Made by a program: the position numbers and the translations under genes. From Pseudomonas sp. FP198 (GTDB lineage Bacteria > Pseudomonadota > Gammaproteobacteria > Pseudomonadales > Pseudomonadaceae), in contig NZ_CP117452.1 in assembly GCF_030687895.1 (NCBI RefSeq), positions 2,993,501 through 3,057,500 on the forward strand: a stretch of DNA of 64,000 nt. Direction: 5' to 3'. This document shows, in pieces, positions 52,744 through 61,403 of this stretch (its first letter is position 1; the number at the start of each line of letters is the position of its first letter). The notes beneath the pieces were generated by a model. That model was given only the letters and a program-made list of their open reading frames with translations, had not been told where the DNA came from and did not search any database.

Positions 52744-54042
52744 ATGATCAATATCGAAACGCCCACCTATTACACGGCCACCAAGAAATACAACCTCAGT
52801 TTTGCGACCCTGGAACAGGACGTGGAAGCCGACGTTGTGGTCATCGGTGGCGGTTTCTCCGGCATCAACACCGCGTTGGAGCTGGCGGAGAAAGGCATTA
52901 CCAACATCGTGGTGCTGGAGGCGCGCTACCTGGGCTTCGGCGGCACCGGACGCAACGGCGGCCAGATCATGGCCGGCATTGGTCATGACCTGGAAAAAAT
53001 CAAGAAGGACGTCGGTGAAGAGGGGCTGCGCCAGGTCTTCGAAATCAGCGACCTGGGCGCCGAAATCATCAAGGACCGCATTGCCAAATACGATATCGAT
53101 GCGGACTTCTGCCATGGCTATGGCTACATGGGTTTCAACGCTCGCCAGGAAAAGACCCTGCGGGCCTGGGAAAAAGATTTCAAGTCGATCAACAGCAAGC
53201 ACGAGATCCGCTTTCTCGGCGGCTCCGACGTCCAGCAGATCATTGGGTCCAACGCGTACGGCAGCGCATTACTGCACATGGGCGGTGGGCATGTGCATTC
53301 GCTGAACCTGCTGTTGGGCGAAGCCAAGGCGCTCGTCAGCCACGGCGTGCGGATCTTCGAGAACAGCCCGGCGCTTGAGGTCAGTTATGGCGAACGCATC
53401 ACCGTGCGCACCGGCCGTGGCTCGGTCAGGGCCAGCAAGCTGTTGTGGGCCTGCGACAGCTTCCTGAACAAGCTGGAACCGGAGCTGCATCGCTCGACCA
53501 TCAACACCTATGCGTTCCAGATGATGACCGAGCCGCTGTCGGATGAGCTGATCCAGCGCATCAGCCCGATTCGCGGCGCCTACAGCGACATCCGGCCGGT
53601 GATCGACTACTACCGCGTCACCAACGAGAACCGCTTGCTGTTCGGCGCGGCAACCCCGTTGGTCGAGCATATCCCGCAGGATCTGAAGGCGTGGAACCGG
53701 CGCCTGATGCTGAAGACTTTCCCTTACCTGAAGGATGTGAAGATCGACCTGGCCTGGGGCGGCCCCATGGCCTGCAGTCCAAACCTGTTCCCCCAGGTCG
53801 GCACCCTGCCCGGCCGCAGCAATGCGTTTTTCGTCCAGGGCTACTCGGGTTTCGGCGTCACGCCGAGCCACATCATCTGCAAGGTGCTGGCCGAAGGCAT
53901 GAGCGAAGGCTCGGCGCGCTACGACCTGGTCAGCTCGATCAACCGTCCGACCATCATCGGCAAGGACGCGATCCGTCCGCTATTGCTGACCGCCGGCAAG
54001 TCCTGGCATCAGTTGTCGGGTTACTGGAATGGTCGTCGTTGA
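52744..54042 (+). CDS. FAD-dependent oxidoreductase, PuuB/amine-oxidase-like
   Basis: A 432-residue DAO-family flavoprotein. The N-terminal FAD loop is VVIGGGFSG (GGGFSG at 35-40), followed by LGFGGTGRNGGQIMAGIG, and the C-terminus has FVQGYSGFGVTPSH, all like gamma-glutamylputrescine oxidase (PuuB) and related secondary-amine oxidases. It would oxidise an amine to an imine or aldehyde with hydrogen peroxide release. The substrate is probably an aromatic or conjugated amine from context. ATG 52744 follows AGG with fair spacing; a TTG at 52729 is less likely. Confidence 0.85.
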   Translation: MINIETPTYYTATKKYNLSFATLEQDVEADVVVIGGGFSGINTALELAEKGITNIVVLEARYLGFGGTGRNGGQIMAGIGHDLEKIKKDVGEEGLRQVFEISDLGAEIIKDRIAKYDIDADFCHGYGYMGFNARQEKTLRAWEKDFKSINSKHEIRFLGGSDVQQIIGSNAYGSALLHMGGGHVHSLNLLLGEAKALVSHGVRIFENSPALEVSYGERITVRTGRGSVRASKLLWACDSFLNKLEPELHRSTINTYAFQMMTEPLSDELIQRISPIRGAYSDIRPVIDYYRVTNENRLLFGAATPLVEHIPQDLKAWNRRLMLKTFPYLKDVKIDLAWGGPMACSPNLFPQVGTLPGRSNAFFVQGYSGFGVTPSHIICKVLAEGMSEGSARYDLVSSINRPTIIGKDAIRPLLLTAGKSWHQLSGYWNGRR

Positions 54043-54065
54043 GATGAGCCGCTGAACCCAAACCC

Positions 54066-54176
54066 TGTGGCGAGGGGATTTATCCCCGCTTGGCTGCGAA
54101 GCAGCCATATAAACAGTGCGGATGTCAGTTTTCAGGGCCGCTGCGCGCCCCAACGGGGATAAATCCCCTCGCCACA
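54066..54176. repeat. Type A inverted repeat, copy 8
   Basis: TGTGGCGAGGGGATTTATCC to AAATCCCCTCGCCACA with inner GCTTGGCTGCGAAGCAGCC. It lies between the FAD oxidoreductase and the cupin genes, 33 bases before the cupin ATG. Confidence 0.92.
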
Positions 54177-54209
54177 CTTCGTTACTTTTTACTCGTCAGG
54201 AAATATCCC

Positions 54210-54575
54210 ATGCCGCTTACCACCCTCGAAAAAAACATCCAACTGTCCGATCTGGACGCCTGGGGCACCGTTGCCGACCTCGGTTCGCAGATTCTCGAAG
54301 GCGAAGTCAAAGCCTTCGGCAAGATGACCTTCGGTGCGCCCACCGACCCGGTCAGCAGCGCCTACTTCGGCACCACACAAGGCAAGTTCCGCATGGTCTA
54401 TCCGTTCGCCGAACAGGCCACCGTGGTCACCGGCGAAGTGGTTCTCACCGACGAAGCCACCGGCCAGAGCACCCGCTACAAGGCCGGCGACAGCTGGTTC
54501 GTGACCAAGGGCACGCCCGTCCTGTGGGAAGTGGTCAGCGAAAGTTTCGTGAAACACTACTTCGCGGTAGCCTGA
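54210..54575 (+). CDS. DUF861-like cupin protein
   Basis: A 121-residue single-domain cupin, likely of the DUF861 (EutQ-like) type, with the turn GKMTFGAPTD and the barrel core TVVTGEVVLTDEATGQSTRYKAGDSWFVTKGTPVLWEV. Metal ligands are not obvious because the typical HxH is absent. Members often sit beside amine or purine catabolic oxidases. CAGGAAA precedes ATG 54210; upstream frame is repeat. Confidence 0.8.
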   Translation: MPLTTLEKNIQLSDLDAWGTVADLGSQILEGEVKAFGKMTFGAPTDPVSSAYFGTTQGKFRMVYPFAEQATVVTGEVVLTDEATGQSTRYKAGDSWFVTKGTPVLWEVVSESFVKHYFAVA

Positions 54576-54626
54576 CCGATTCCGGCTGCCGGCCCCCGTC
54601 GGCAGCCTCCTGGCGGAGTCTGGAAA

Positions 54627-55283
54627 ATGAATGTCATCGCGGTACAAGACATCGCAAGTCATTGCCTGAACGCCTTCACGCAACTCATTCCCGCCAGCCG
54701 GGCGGCGTTCTATCGCGTAGACCGGCATTTGCAGGCCTACGATTTCAGCTTGCACGGCATGAGTGGCGAGATGCACCAGGACTATCTCGACCATTACTGC
54801 GCGTTCGATCCGCTGCGCCCGCGAAACTGTCTCTCCAGTCCGAGCGTCGTCCCGCTGAGCCTGGCCATGGCCCGCCAACCGGTCCGCGACAATCATTGCT
54901 ACCAGCGTTTCCTGCAGCGCTATGGCGTGGTGGATGTCGTTGAAGTGTTCGTCCATCGCGCCGGCCAGCCGCAAGCGGCGATTTCAATGCTGCGCACCGC
55001 CGAACAAGGCGCGTTCACCGGCCAGCAATTGAGCCAGCTCAGTGCGTTGCAAACGTTGCTGCATCTGGCGGTGGCCCAGTTGCCCAGCGCGGACGACGGC
55101 CTCAGCCAGCTGACGCCCAAGGAGCGGCAGATTGCGCTGTTGCTGCGCGAGGGCGCCAGTAACAAACAACTGGCCCGAGCACTCGACATCGGCCTGCCGA
55201 CGGTCAAGACCCACCTGATCAACCTGTTCCGCAAGACCGGCGTGAGCAATCGTACCGAGCTGGTCAGCAGCCTTTTCCTGTAA
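54627..55283 (+). CDS. LuxR-family transcriptional regulator
   Basis: A 218-residue regulator with an N-terminal ligand-binding-like region (about 1-140) and a C-terminal LuxR HTH (about 150-215, LTPKERQIALLLREGASNKQLARALDIGLPTVKTHLINLFRKTGVSNRTELV). I saw no acyl-homoserine-lactone signature. It starts 51 bases after the cupin, with GGAG nine bases before ATG 54627. It probably controls nearby amine catabolism. Confidence 0.85.
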   Translation: MNVIAVQDIASHCLNAFTQLIPASRAAFYRVDRHLQAYDFSLHGMSGEMHQDYLDHYCAFDPLRPRNCLSSPSVVPLSLAMARQPVRDNHCYQRFLQRYGVVDVVEVFVHRAGQPQAAISMLRTAEQGAFTGQQLSQLSALQTLLHLAVAQLPSADDGLSQLTPKERQIALLLREGASNKQLARALDIGLPTVKTHLINLFRKTGVSNRTELVSSLFL

Positions 55284-55306
55284 CACCGGGCCGGTGGCAC
55301 CGCCCC

Positions 55307-55334
55307 GTGGCGAGGGAGCTTGCTCCCTCGCCAC
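55307..55334. terminator. Perfect hairpin after the LuxR gene
   Basis: GTGGCGAGGGAGC and GCTCCCTCGCCAC form a 13-base perfect stem with a two-base loop. It resembles a shortened variant of the type A repeat. It lies 23 bases after the LuxR stop and may terminate that transcript or separate it from moaF. Confidence 0.5.
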
Positions 55335-55423
55335 AAGAGCTTTGCTCAACCCTTTGGTTGATAGGCCGACGCTCTGCCAGGCGCCATGATCCGAGTGGCA
55401 CATTCAACCACCGGAGCCTTGCA

Positions 55424-56245
55424 ATGAGTACCTCTTCAGACTGGATCACCGTCGGCGCCCTGGCCGATGGCTTTGCCCCCGAAGCCTTCATCCTGCCGAA
55501 CCTCGCCGACCTCGACGGCAAGACCTTTACCCTGCACTTTGCCAATGGCTGGCAGATCGAACATCGCTTCGAACAGGACGCGCTGAGCTGGGCAGCAGCC
55601 GACGGGCATTCCACCGGCACCGCGCCGTATCGAGCCACGTCGGTGCGTCCGGGCCTGTACCTCGTCGACTTCATCAAGCGTGAAGGTGGCCAGACGTGGT
55701 CGGTGAGCCTGGTGCTCGATACCGCCAGCGCCGCGTTCACCGCCGTGATCGGGCGCATGCCCGCCGAGGCGCAAACTCGCGAAGGCCTCTACAGCCGCGC
55801 ATTGGCCGGCAAACCATTGACCTCGGTGGAAGTCGAGTTCCTCCACGGCACGCTGGACCGCCCGTGGCAACCGGGCCTCTGCCCTCACGCACCGACGAGC
55901 GAACTGGTGGGGCTGCGCAACCTGTATCGCTACAGCCCGAGTGAAGTCTACGAACACATCTACCTCAACCAGCGGTTTTATTCCTGGCAGTGCCTCAAGG
56001 GCGTTGAACAAGGCCTGTGCGACACCGACCGCTGCGACACCTACAAGATTGCCGATCAACTGTACCTGTTCGTCTGGCGGGAGAAGATCATCCCGACCCT
56101 GGGTCTGGTGCTGATCGACCTGCAGCAACACCGCAGCGACGGCAAGATTTTCGGTTATGCCGGCGCATCCTTCGACGAGTTCTCGAATTTCCCGGTCAGC
56201 TCCTATTGCCAGGTGCTCAACCAGACGGAGTACCCCGATGCCTGA
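55424..56245 (+). CDS. moaF: MoaF family protein (monoamine-regulon type)
   Basis: A 273-residue protein matching MoaF by its segments FTLHFANGWQIEHRF, SEVYEHIYLNQRFYSWQCLKGVEQG and SFDEFSNFPVSSYCQ. Databases call the family 'molybdenum cofactor biosynthesis F', but MoaF was described in the monoamine (moaEF) operon of Klebsiella aerogenes, which fits this amine cluster better. The biochemical role is not established. GGAG lies about nine bases before ATG 55424. It overlaps the next SDR by eight bases (ATGCCTGA). Confidence 0.82.
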   Translation: MSTSSDWITVGALADGFAPEAFILPNLADLDGKTFTLHFANGWQIEHRFEQDALSWAAADGHSTGTAPYRATSVRPGLYLVDFIKREGGQTWSVSLVLDTASAAFTAVIGRMPAEAQTREGLYSRALAGKPLTSVEVEFLHGTLDRPWQPGLCPHAPTSELVGLRNLYRYSPSEVYEHIYLNQRFYSWQCLKGVEQGLCDTDRCDTYKIADQLYLFVWREKIIPTLGLVLIDLQQHRSDGKIFGYAGASFDEFSNFPVSSYCQVLNQTEYPDA

Positions 56246-57038
56246 GCCAAGCACCGTTGTAATCACGGGTGCCGGCACCGGCATCGGTGCCGCTTGCGCC
56301 CGCCTGTACGCCACCGAGGGCGCCAATCTGGTGCTGATCGGCCGGCGCCGCGAGCCGCTGGAGCAACTGGCAGAGGAAATCGGTGGCCTGGTGCTGGTGG
56401 GCGACGCGGCGTGCCCGGCGACGTGGGACGGTTTCGTCGTACAGATACGCGAACGTTTTGGCCGACTTGACGTGCTGCTGGCTTGCGCCGGCGGGCTGGG
56501 CCAGGGCAGCGCCACCGACACCAGCCCGTCGGCGTGGGAAGCGGCGCTGCGGAGCAACCTGGACAGTGCCTTTTACAGCGCTCGTGCCTGCCTGCCGCTG
56601 CTGATGGAGAGTGCCGGCAATATCGTGCTGGTCGCCTCCATCGCCTCCCTGGCAGCCGGACCGCTGGTCTGCGGCTACACCACCGCCAAACATGCGCTGC
56701 TCGGGCTCAATCGCTCGCTGGCGCGGGACTACGGACCACGCGGTGTGCGCGTCAACGCGGTTTGCCCTGGTTGGGTACGCACGCCGATGGCCGATGAAGA
56801 GATGCAGGCCTTGATGCAGCTTCACGGTGAGAATCTGCAACAGGCTTATGCGCGGGTCTGCGCCGATGTGCCGTTGGGCAGGCCGGCCAGCGCCGAGGAA
56901 ATCGCCCGGGTTTGTCATTTCCTGGCCTCGACGGATGCTTCGATCATCACCGGCGCGACGTTGGTGGCCGATGGCGGATCCAGCATCGTCGATGTGCCGA
57001 CGCTAGCCTTCAGCCGAATGGAGCAAGCAAATGCATGA
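56238..57038 (+). CDS. Short-chain dehydrogenase (first of two)
   Basis: A 266-residue SDR with cofactor motif TGAGTGIG at 10-17, catalytic Tyr147 and Lys151 in GYTTAKHAL and Ser in VASIASLAAG. Together with MoaF it recalls the moaE-moaF pairing in the monoamine regulon. It probably oxidises a side-chain alcohol of an aromatic amine or a related intermediate. It overlaps moaF and the next SDR by eight bases each. Confidence 0.85.
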   Translation: MPEPSTVVITGAGTGIGAACARLYATEGANLVLIGRRREPLEQLAEEIGGLVLVGDAACPATWDGFVVQIRERFGRLDVLLACAGGLGQGSATDTSPSAWEAALRSNLDSAFYSARACLPLLMESAGNIVLVASIASLAAGPLVCGYTTAKHALLGLNRSLARDYGPRGVRVNAVCPGWVRTPMADEEMQALMQLHGENLQQAYARVCADVPLGRPASAEEIARVCHFLASTDASIITGATLVADGGSSIVDVPTLAFSRMEQANA

Positions 57039-57798
57039 TGATCTGGATTTCTCCGGCAAGACGGTGCTGGTGACCGGCGGCGCGCAAGGCATCGGCCGGG
57101 CCATCGTCGAAGGGTTTGCCTGGCGTGGGGCGCGAGTGGTCATTGCCGACCTGGACCTGGCGGGGGCCGAGGCTGTGTCCAGCGACCTGCGCGCCAGCGG
57201 TTACCCGGTGGATGCCATGGGGGTCGACCTGGCCGACGCCACGGCCATTACGCGGATGATCGCCGGGCTGGAACAACGCACCGGCAGGCTGGATGTGCTG
57301 GTGCACAACGCTGGTTATTTTCCCCTGACGCCCTTCGCCCAAATCACGCCAGCGGTGCTGGAGCGAACGCTGGCGGTGAATCTGTTAGCGTTGTTCTGGC
57401 TGACCCAGGCCGCGTTGCCGATGTTCCGTCGCCAGGGTCAGGGCTGCGTGCTGGTGACCTCTTCGGTGACCGGCCCGCGCGTAGCCTACCCGGGCCTCAG
57501 CCACTATGCGGCGTCCAAGGCCGGGGTCAACGGCTTCATCCGCAATGCGGCGTTGGAGCTGGCGGCGGAAAATATCCGCGTCAATGGCGTCGAGCCGGGG
57601 ATGATCGCAACACCGGCCATGGCCAACCTGGGGGACGCCCAAGTCAACCACGACATCGCCCGTCGAGTGCCGCTGGGGCGACTCGGCAAACCGTCGGACA
57701 TCGCCGGAGCCATGCTGTTCCTGGCCTCGGACCTGGCTGCCTACATCACCGGCCAGACCCTGATCGTCGATGGCGGCTCGACCTTGCCGGAGGTTTGA
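57031..57798 (+). CDS. Short-chain dehydrogenase (second of two)
   Basis: A 255-residue SDR with TGGAQGIG at 15-22 and catalytic Tyr159, Lys163 in SHYAASKAGV. It differs from the preceding SDR, so the two probably handle different steps rather than being a recent duplication. It overlaps the upstream SDR by eight bases (ATGCATGA) and is followed by REP sequences. Confidence 0.88.
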   Translation: MHDDLDFSGKTVLVTGGAQGIGRAIVEGFAWRGARVVIADLDLAGAEAVSSDLRASGYPVDAMGVDLADATAITRMIAGLEQRTGRLDVLVHNAGYFPLTPFAQITPAVLERTLAVNLLALFWLTQAALPMFRRQGQGCVLVTSSVTGPRVAYPGLSHYAASKAGVNGFIRNAALELAAENIRVNGVEPGMIATPAMANLGDAQVNHDIARRVPLGRLGKPSDIAGAMLFLASDLAAYITGQTLIVDGGSTLPEV

Positions 57799-57802
57799 GT
57801 TC

Positions 57803-57958
57803 CGCGAGCTTGCTCGCGATGGCGGTGGCTCAGCTGGCATCGTTGCTGGACCAACCGCCGCCTTCGCGAGCAGGCTCGCTCCCACACTGTTTTGTGTCGA
57901 TCACCTGAGCCGGATCAACCCGGTCACCCTGTGGGAGCGAGCCTGCTCGCGAAGGCGG
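57803..57958. repeat. REP cluster (about one and a half REPIN)
   Basis: A partial GCGAGCTTGCTCGCGATGGCGG repeat near 57803, a reverse CGAGCAGGCTCGCTCCCACA copy ending at 57887, and a forward TGTGGGAGCGAGCCTGCTCG copy from 57930. It lies between the second SDR and the convergent AraC regulator. Confidence 0.85.
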
Positions 57959-57962
57959 TGGC

Positions 57963-58925
57963 TCAGGCCACCCCTTGCGCCTGCTGCAACTGGCTGGAGC
58001 GGAACGCCTTGGGCGACTGTTCGAATTGTTTCTTGAACGAACGGCTGAAGTGCGCCGAATCGGTGAAGCCCCATTTGTAGGCAATCGAGGTGATCGATTC
58101 ATCTCGCAGGAACGGATTGGCCAGGTCATCGGCACTGCGCTTGAGGCGGGCGCGCTGGATGTAGCGGCACACGCTGTCATCCTGCTCTTCGAACAAGCGA
58201 TACAGGTGTCGCACCGAGATGTTCAAGCGGTTGGCCAGGCCGACCGGGCTGAGACCGGGCTGGGTCAGGCATTCATCAATGACTTTCTGTACGTAGCTGC
58301 GCAGATGACTGCCTTGCAACCCGACGCTGTCGCCGCACAGGTCGGTTTCCTGCTCCAGCGCCGACCCCAGCAGCGAGACAAAGGCGTTTTGCAGGGCTTC
58401 GCCCTCCCCGGCGCTGCTTTCGCCGTCCGGGGTGTCCTTGCAGAGCTGGTCCACCAATACGTGGAGCATTCTCCCGCAAGCCTTGCTTGAAGAAACCTTG
58501 CCGAAGGTCTTGCTGTCGCCGCCCAGTCGCCTGGCGACGTCCCGCCGAGATAACGACAACACGGCATGCTCGATCAGGCCGAACGGGCTGATTTCAAGGG
58601 ACCCCACCGAATCCATCAGCAACAGCTCGCCGGGGGCCAGCTGAATGCTCGTGCCATTTTGGGTGATACGCGAATAACCGCTGCGCTGGCTGACCAGAAA
58701 ACAGTCCTGGTCATCATCGTGATCCGGTTTGCATAGCTGGCGCCTGATGGAACCGGCGTTGGTGCGCAGGTTGGCGAGCGAGAGGCCGCCGCGCTGAAAG
58801 GTCGACACTTCGCCAATGAACAACGCGCGATTGAAGGCCAGCTCCGTCTCGAAATGGCCGCATGTCGCGCGCAGGTCCCGATTCCAGGTGTCCAGCCCGC
58901 CTTGCCCAGCCTGTTGCATGCTCAT
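57963..58925 (-). CDS. FeaR-like AraC-family regulator
   Basis: A 320-residue activator: an AraC-binding-2-type N-terminal region (FQRGGLSLANLRTNAGSIRRQLCKPDHDDDQDCFLVSQRSG) and a C-terminal AraC HTH (about 215-318, LFEEQDDSVCRYIQRARLKRSADDLANP and WGFTDSAHFSRSFKKQFEQSPKAFR). FeaR-like proteins activate aromatic amine genes. ATG 58925 has GGAG six bases upstream; GTG 58937 and ATG 58919 are alternatives. It converges on the second SDR and lies next to the transport genes. Confidence 0.85.
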   Translation of the reverse strand: MSMQQAGQGGLDTWNRDLRATCGHFETELAFNRALFIGEVSTFQRGGLSLANLRTNAGSIRRQLCKPDHDDDQDCFLVSQRSGYSRITQNGTSIQLAPGELLLMDSVGSLEISPFGLIEHAVLSLSRRDVARRLGGDSKTFGKVSSSKACGRMLHVLVDQLCKDTPDGESSAGEGEALQNAFVSLLGSALEQETDLCGDSVGLQGSHLRSYVQKVIDECLTQPGLSPVGLANRLNISVRHLYRLFEEQDDSVCRYIQRARLKRSADDLANPFLRDESITSIAYKWGFTDSAHFSRSFKKQFEQSPKAFRSSQLQQAQGVA

Positions 58926-59046
58926 GGCGCTCTCCACAGTGGCTTATTGTTTTTGTGCGGCAATAGTTAACATGTTATCTAAATGCACGCAACAAGTACC
59001 TGATCGCCAGAGCAGTAGCAGGAATGATGCCAGGCAAAACGAAAAC

Positions 59047-59667
59047 TCAGAACGCCGAGAGTACCCTCCGCAGCCCGCCCAGCGTTGCGAACAAGGCATC
59101 GCGCTGCAACGGGCTCAGCGCGATGTAGCGGCGGAACGAGGGCATCCGGTTGACCACTTCGCTGCCGCCCACATGCTCCAATCGCACAGACCATTGCCGG
59201 CCTTGCAGCTCGATGTCCAGGCGCTTGAAGTCCAGCGGCATCAGGGCGGCGTAAAGCGCACGATCACCTTCGATGGCCGTCCGCAGCCGGACCGACAGCG
59301 CGTCACCTCCCTTCAACTGGCGGCAACGAATGCCGCTGCGCCGAATGGCTCCGCCATGGTGCAATTGCAGGCGCGCGTTGCCCTCTCTCGACGCAGGCAC
59401 GTGCAACACAAACTCGGTCGTTACCACGTGCATCAGCAACTGCGACTCGGTGCGCTCGACGATCTCCAGTTGCAGGCCGCCATCGTCGGTGACCACCGTC
59501 GCCGCCCCCGGCATCGACAGCTCAAACCGCGCCAGCCCGAGGTTGCGTCGCAAATGCTCCAGCGTTACCCCGGGTCGATAACCGGCCGGAGCGCGACGGG
59601 CACTGAACAGCTCAGACAGCTTTTGCAGCAGGCTCGATAAACTCGCCGACAGGTTGCCCTGGCTCAT
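59047..59667 (-). CDS. DUF3156-like protein
   Basis: A 206-residue protein I place in DUF3156 from memory of similar Pseudomonas genes next to APC permeases. No transmembrane helix or catalytic motif is clear. AAGGAG lies seven bases before ATG 59667; a longer frame to 59772 runs inside the permease gene. It overlaps the permease end by 56 bases, so the two are co-transcribed. Confidence 0.65.
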   Translation of the reverse strand: MSQGNLSASLSSLLQKLSELFSARRAPAGYRPGVTLEHLRRNLGLARFELSMPGAATVVTDDGGLQLEIVERTESQLLMHVVTTEFVLHVPASREGNARLQLHHGGAIRRSGIRCRQLKGGDALSVRLRTAIEGDRALYAALMPLDFKRLDIELQGRQWSVRLEHVGGSEVVNRMPSFRRYIALSPLQRDALFATLGGLRRVLSAF

Positions 59668-61111
59668 GGGAAAACTCCTTGGCCAGCACGTCTTCGACGG
59701 TCGCCGGCTTGAATGGATTGACCTTCTGCACCACCAGGGTCCAGAACAGGGCGTAGGCCGCGGTACCGCCAAGCATCACGGCAAAGGGCACATAAATGTC
59801 TGCCGGATTCATGCCCGGCGGCGTGATGAACCACATGCCCAGGACGATGCCGACGCTGGACAGGATCTGTGGCAGCGGGAAAAACGGCGAGCGGTAGGCC
59901 CGGGGCAGATCGGGACGGCGGATGCGCAGGCTGATCACCGAAATCGTCACCAGCAGATAGGCAAAACTCCAGGCACACACCGCCGCCAGTACCAGGTGCA
60001 TGATGTTATCGGTGTTACCGCCGAGCCACAGCGCATGCAGGCACGGGATCAGCATTGCCACCAGGATGCACAGCAACGGCGTCTTGAAACGGGGATGCAG
60101 GTAGGTGAAGACCTTGGGCAGTGCGCCGTCCACCGCCATGCCATAGAGGATGCGCGGCACCCCGGCCATCAGCGTATTGATGGTCGCGGCGCCGGCAAAC
60201 AGGAAGCCGATCCCCAGCCACATCGGTCCGATGTCGCCCATGACCTGCTCGGCGAAGCGCGGAATCGCCATGGGCGTGTCCAGCAGGTGCACGCCGCTGG
60301 TGGCATCGAGCAGCACGTTTTCCACCTGGCGCTTCATCGCCGCGCCATAAATGAACATGCAGGCCGCGACGCTGAACAGGCCCAGCATCATCGCCCTCGG
60401 CATGGTCCTGGCTGACTGGCGCAGGTCCGGCGCCAGTGGCGTGACAAATTCGCATCCGACGAACATGAACATTGCCATGCCCACCAGCGACAGCACCGTG
60501 ACCAGATCAGTCCCGACCACGGACGCGCCGAACCAGCCCTCAAGCTCTACCGCCGGCGCGGCGATCAGCCCCAACACGCCGAACACCATCAGGGTCGTCC
60601 ACATGCCGAAGGTCAGGATGATTTCGGCGCGGCCAAAAGCGCTGACGCCGAATGCATTGAGTACGCCAAACACCACCACGAAACCCACGCCCAGCAACCA
60701 GGAGCCACCGGCCGATTCGACCAGGGTATTGAGGTGTTCGAAATTCACCAGGGCCATGACCCCGGCCAGGATGGTTTCCGCCGTTCCGGCAAAGACATGC
60801 ACGATCAGGTACGCCGACAAAGTGCCGGTAATCGCGAAGAAGCGCCCCATGCCGCAGTTGATGTAGTCGTAGACCGAGCCGGTGGTCGGCAATATCGATG
60901 CGGCTTCGGCGAACGTCGTTGCCTGGGCCAGCATCATCACCACCGCGATCAGCATCGCCATGGCGAAGGCGCTGCCACCGATGCCGAACCCCATGGTGGC
61001 GGTCAGGATGACCGGGCTGGCCATGATCAGGCCAATGGTGCTGGCCAACGCAGTGGGAAAACCCACCGTACCCCGGTTCAGATGCTCGGTGAGCCTGTCA
61101 TTGATCGACAT
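59612..61111 (-). CDS. APC-superfamily amine/amino acid permease
   Basis: A 499-residue permease with twelve hydrophobic helices and the APC start GFPTALASTIGLIMASPVILTATMGFGIGGSAFAMAM. It should import an amino acid or aromatic amine across the inner membrane. GAGG lies about nine bases before ATG 61111. It is divergent from the outer-membrane channel gene, and the two probably serve the same substrate. Confidence 0.9.
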   Translation of the reverse strand: MSINDRLTEHLNRGTVGFPTALASTIGLIMASPVILTATMGFGIGGSAFAMAMLIAVVMMLAQATTFAEAASILPTTGSVYDYINCGMGRFFAITGTLSAYLIVHVFAGTAETILAGVMALVNFEHLNTLVESAGGSWLLGVGFVVVFGVLNAFGVSAFGRAEIILTFGMWTTLMVFGVLGLIAAPAVELEGWFGASVVGTDLVTVLSLVGMAMFMFVGCEFVTPLAPDLRQSARTMPRAMMLGLFSVAACMFIYGAAMKRQVENVLLDATSGVHLLDTPMAIPRFAEQVMGDIGPMWLGIGFLFAGAATINTLMAGVPRILYGMAVDGALPKVFTYLHPRFKTPLLCILVAMLIPCLHALWLGGNTDNIMHLVLAAVCAWSFAYLLVTISVISLRIRRPDLPRAYRSPFFPLPQILSSVGIVLGMWFITPPGMNPADIYVPFAVMLGGTAAYALFWTLVVQKVNPFKPATVEDVLAKEFSHEPGQPVGEFIEPAAKAV

Positions 61112-61403
61112 GGTGCGGATCCTCGAAAAACGGATTTTTAGTATGGGTGCTACCGCCGTCCGGGCACTGGCGTTCAAGCCTTCCCCAGCCAGTCCCTGAT
61201 TAAAACGGCGTTGCGTGCAGGATCACTGTGCGCCGCCCTCGCCCCGAGCGTCTTGCCCCTGCCTGCCGCCGGTCTTGTAGCTGCCTGCCACTGCCACAGC
61301 CCTGGCGGCCAGGATCAATACCTTGGCAGGCTGGTAAAAGACTTCGCGGCCCAGGCTCTCCCTAATGCGCGCTCCGCTGTCCTATCGCACTGGGGAAAAC
61401 ACC

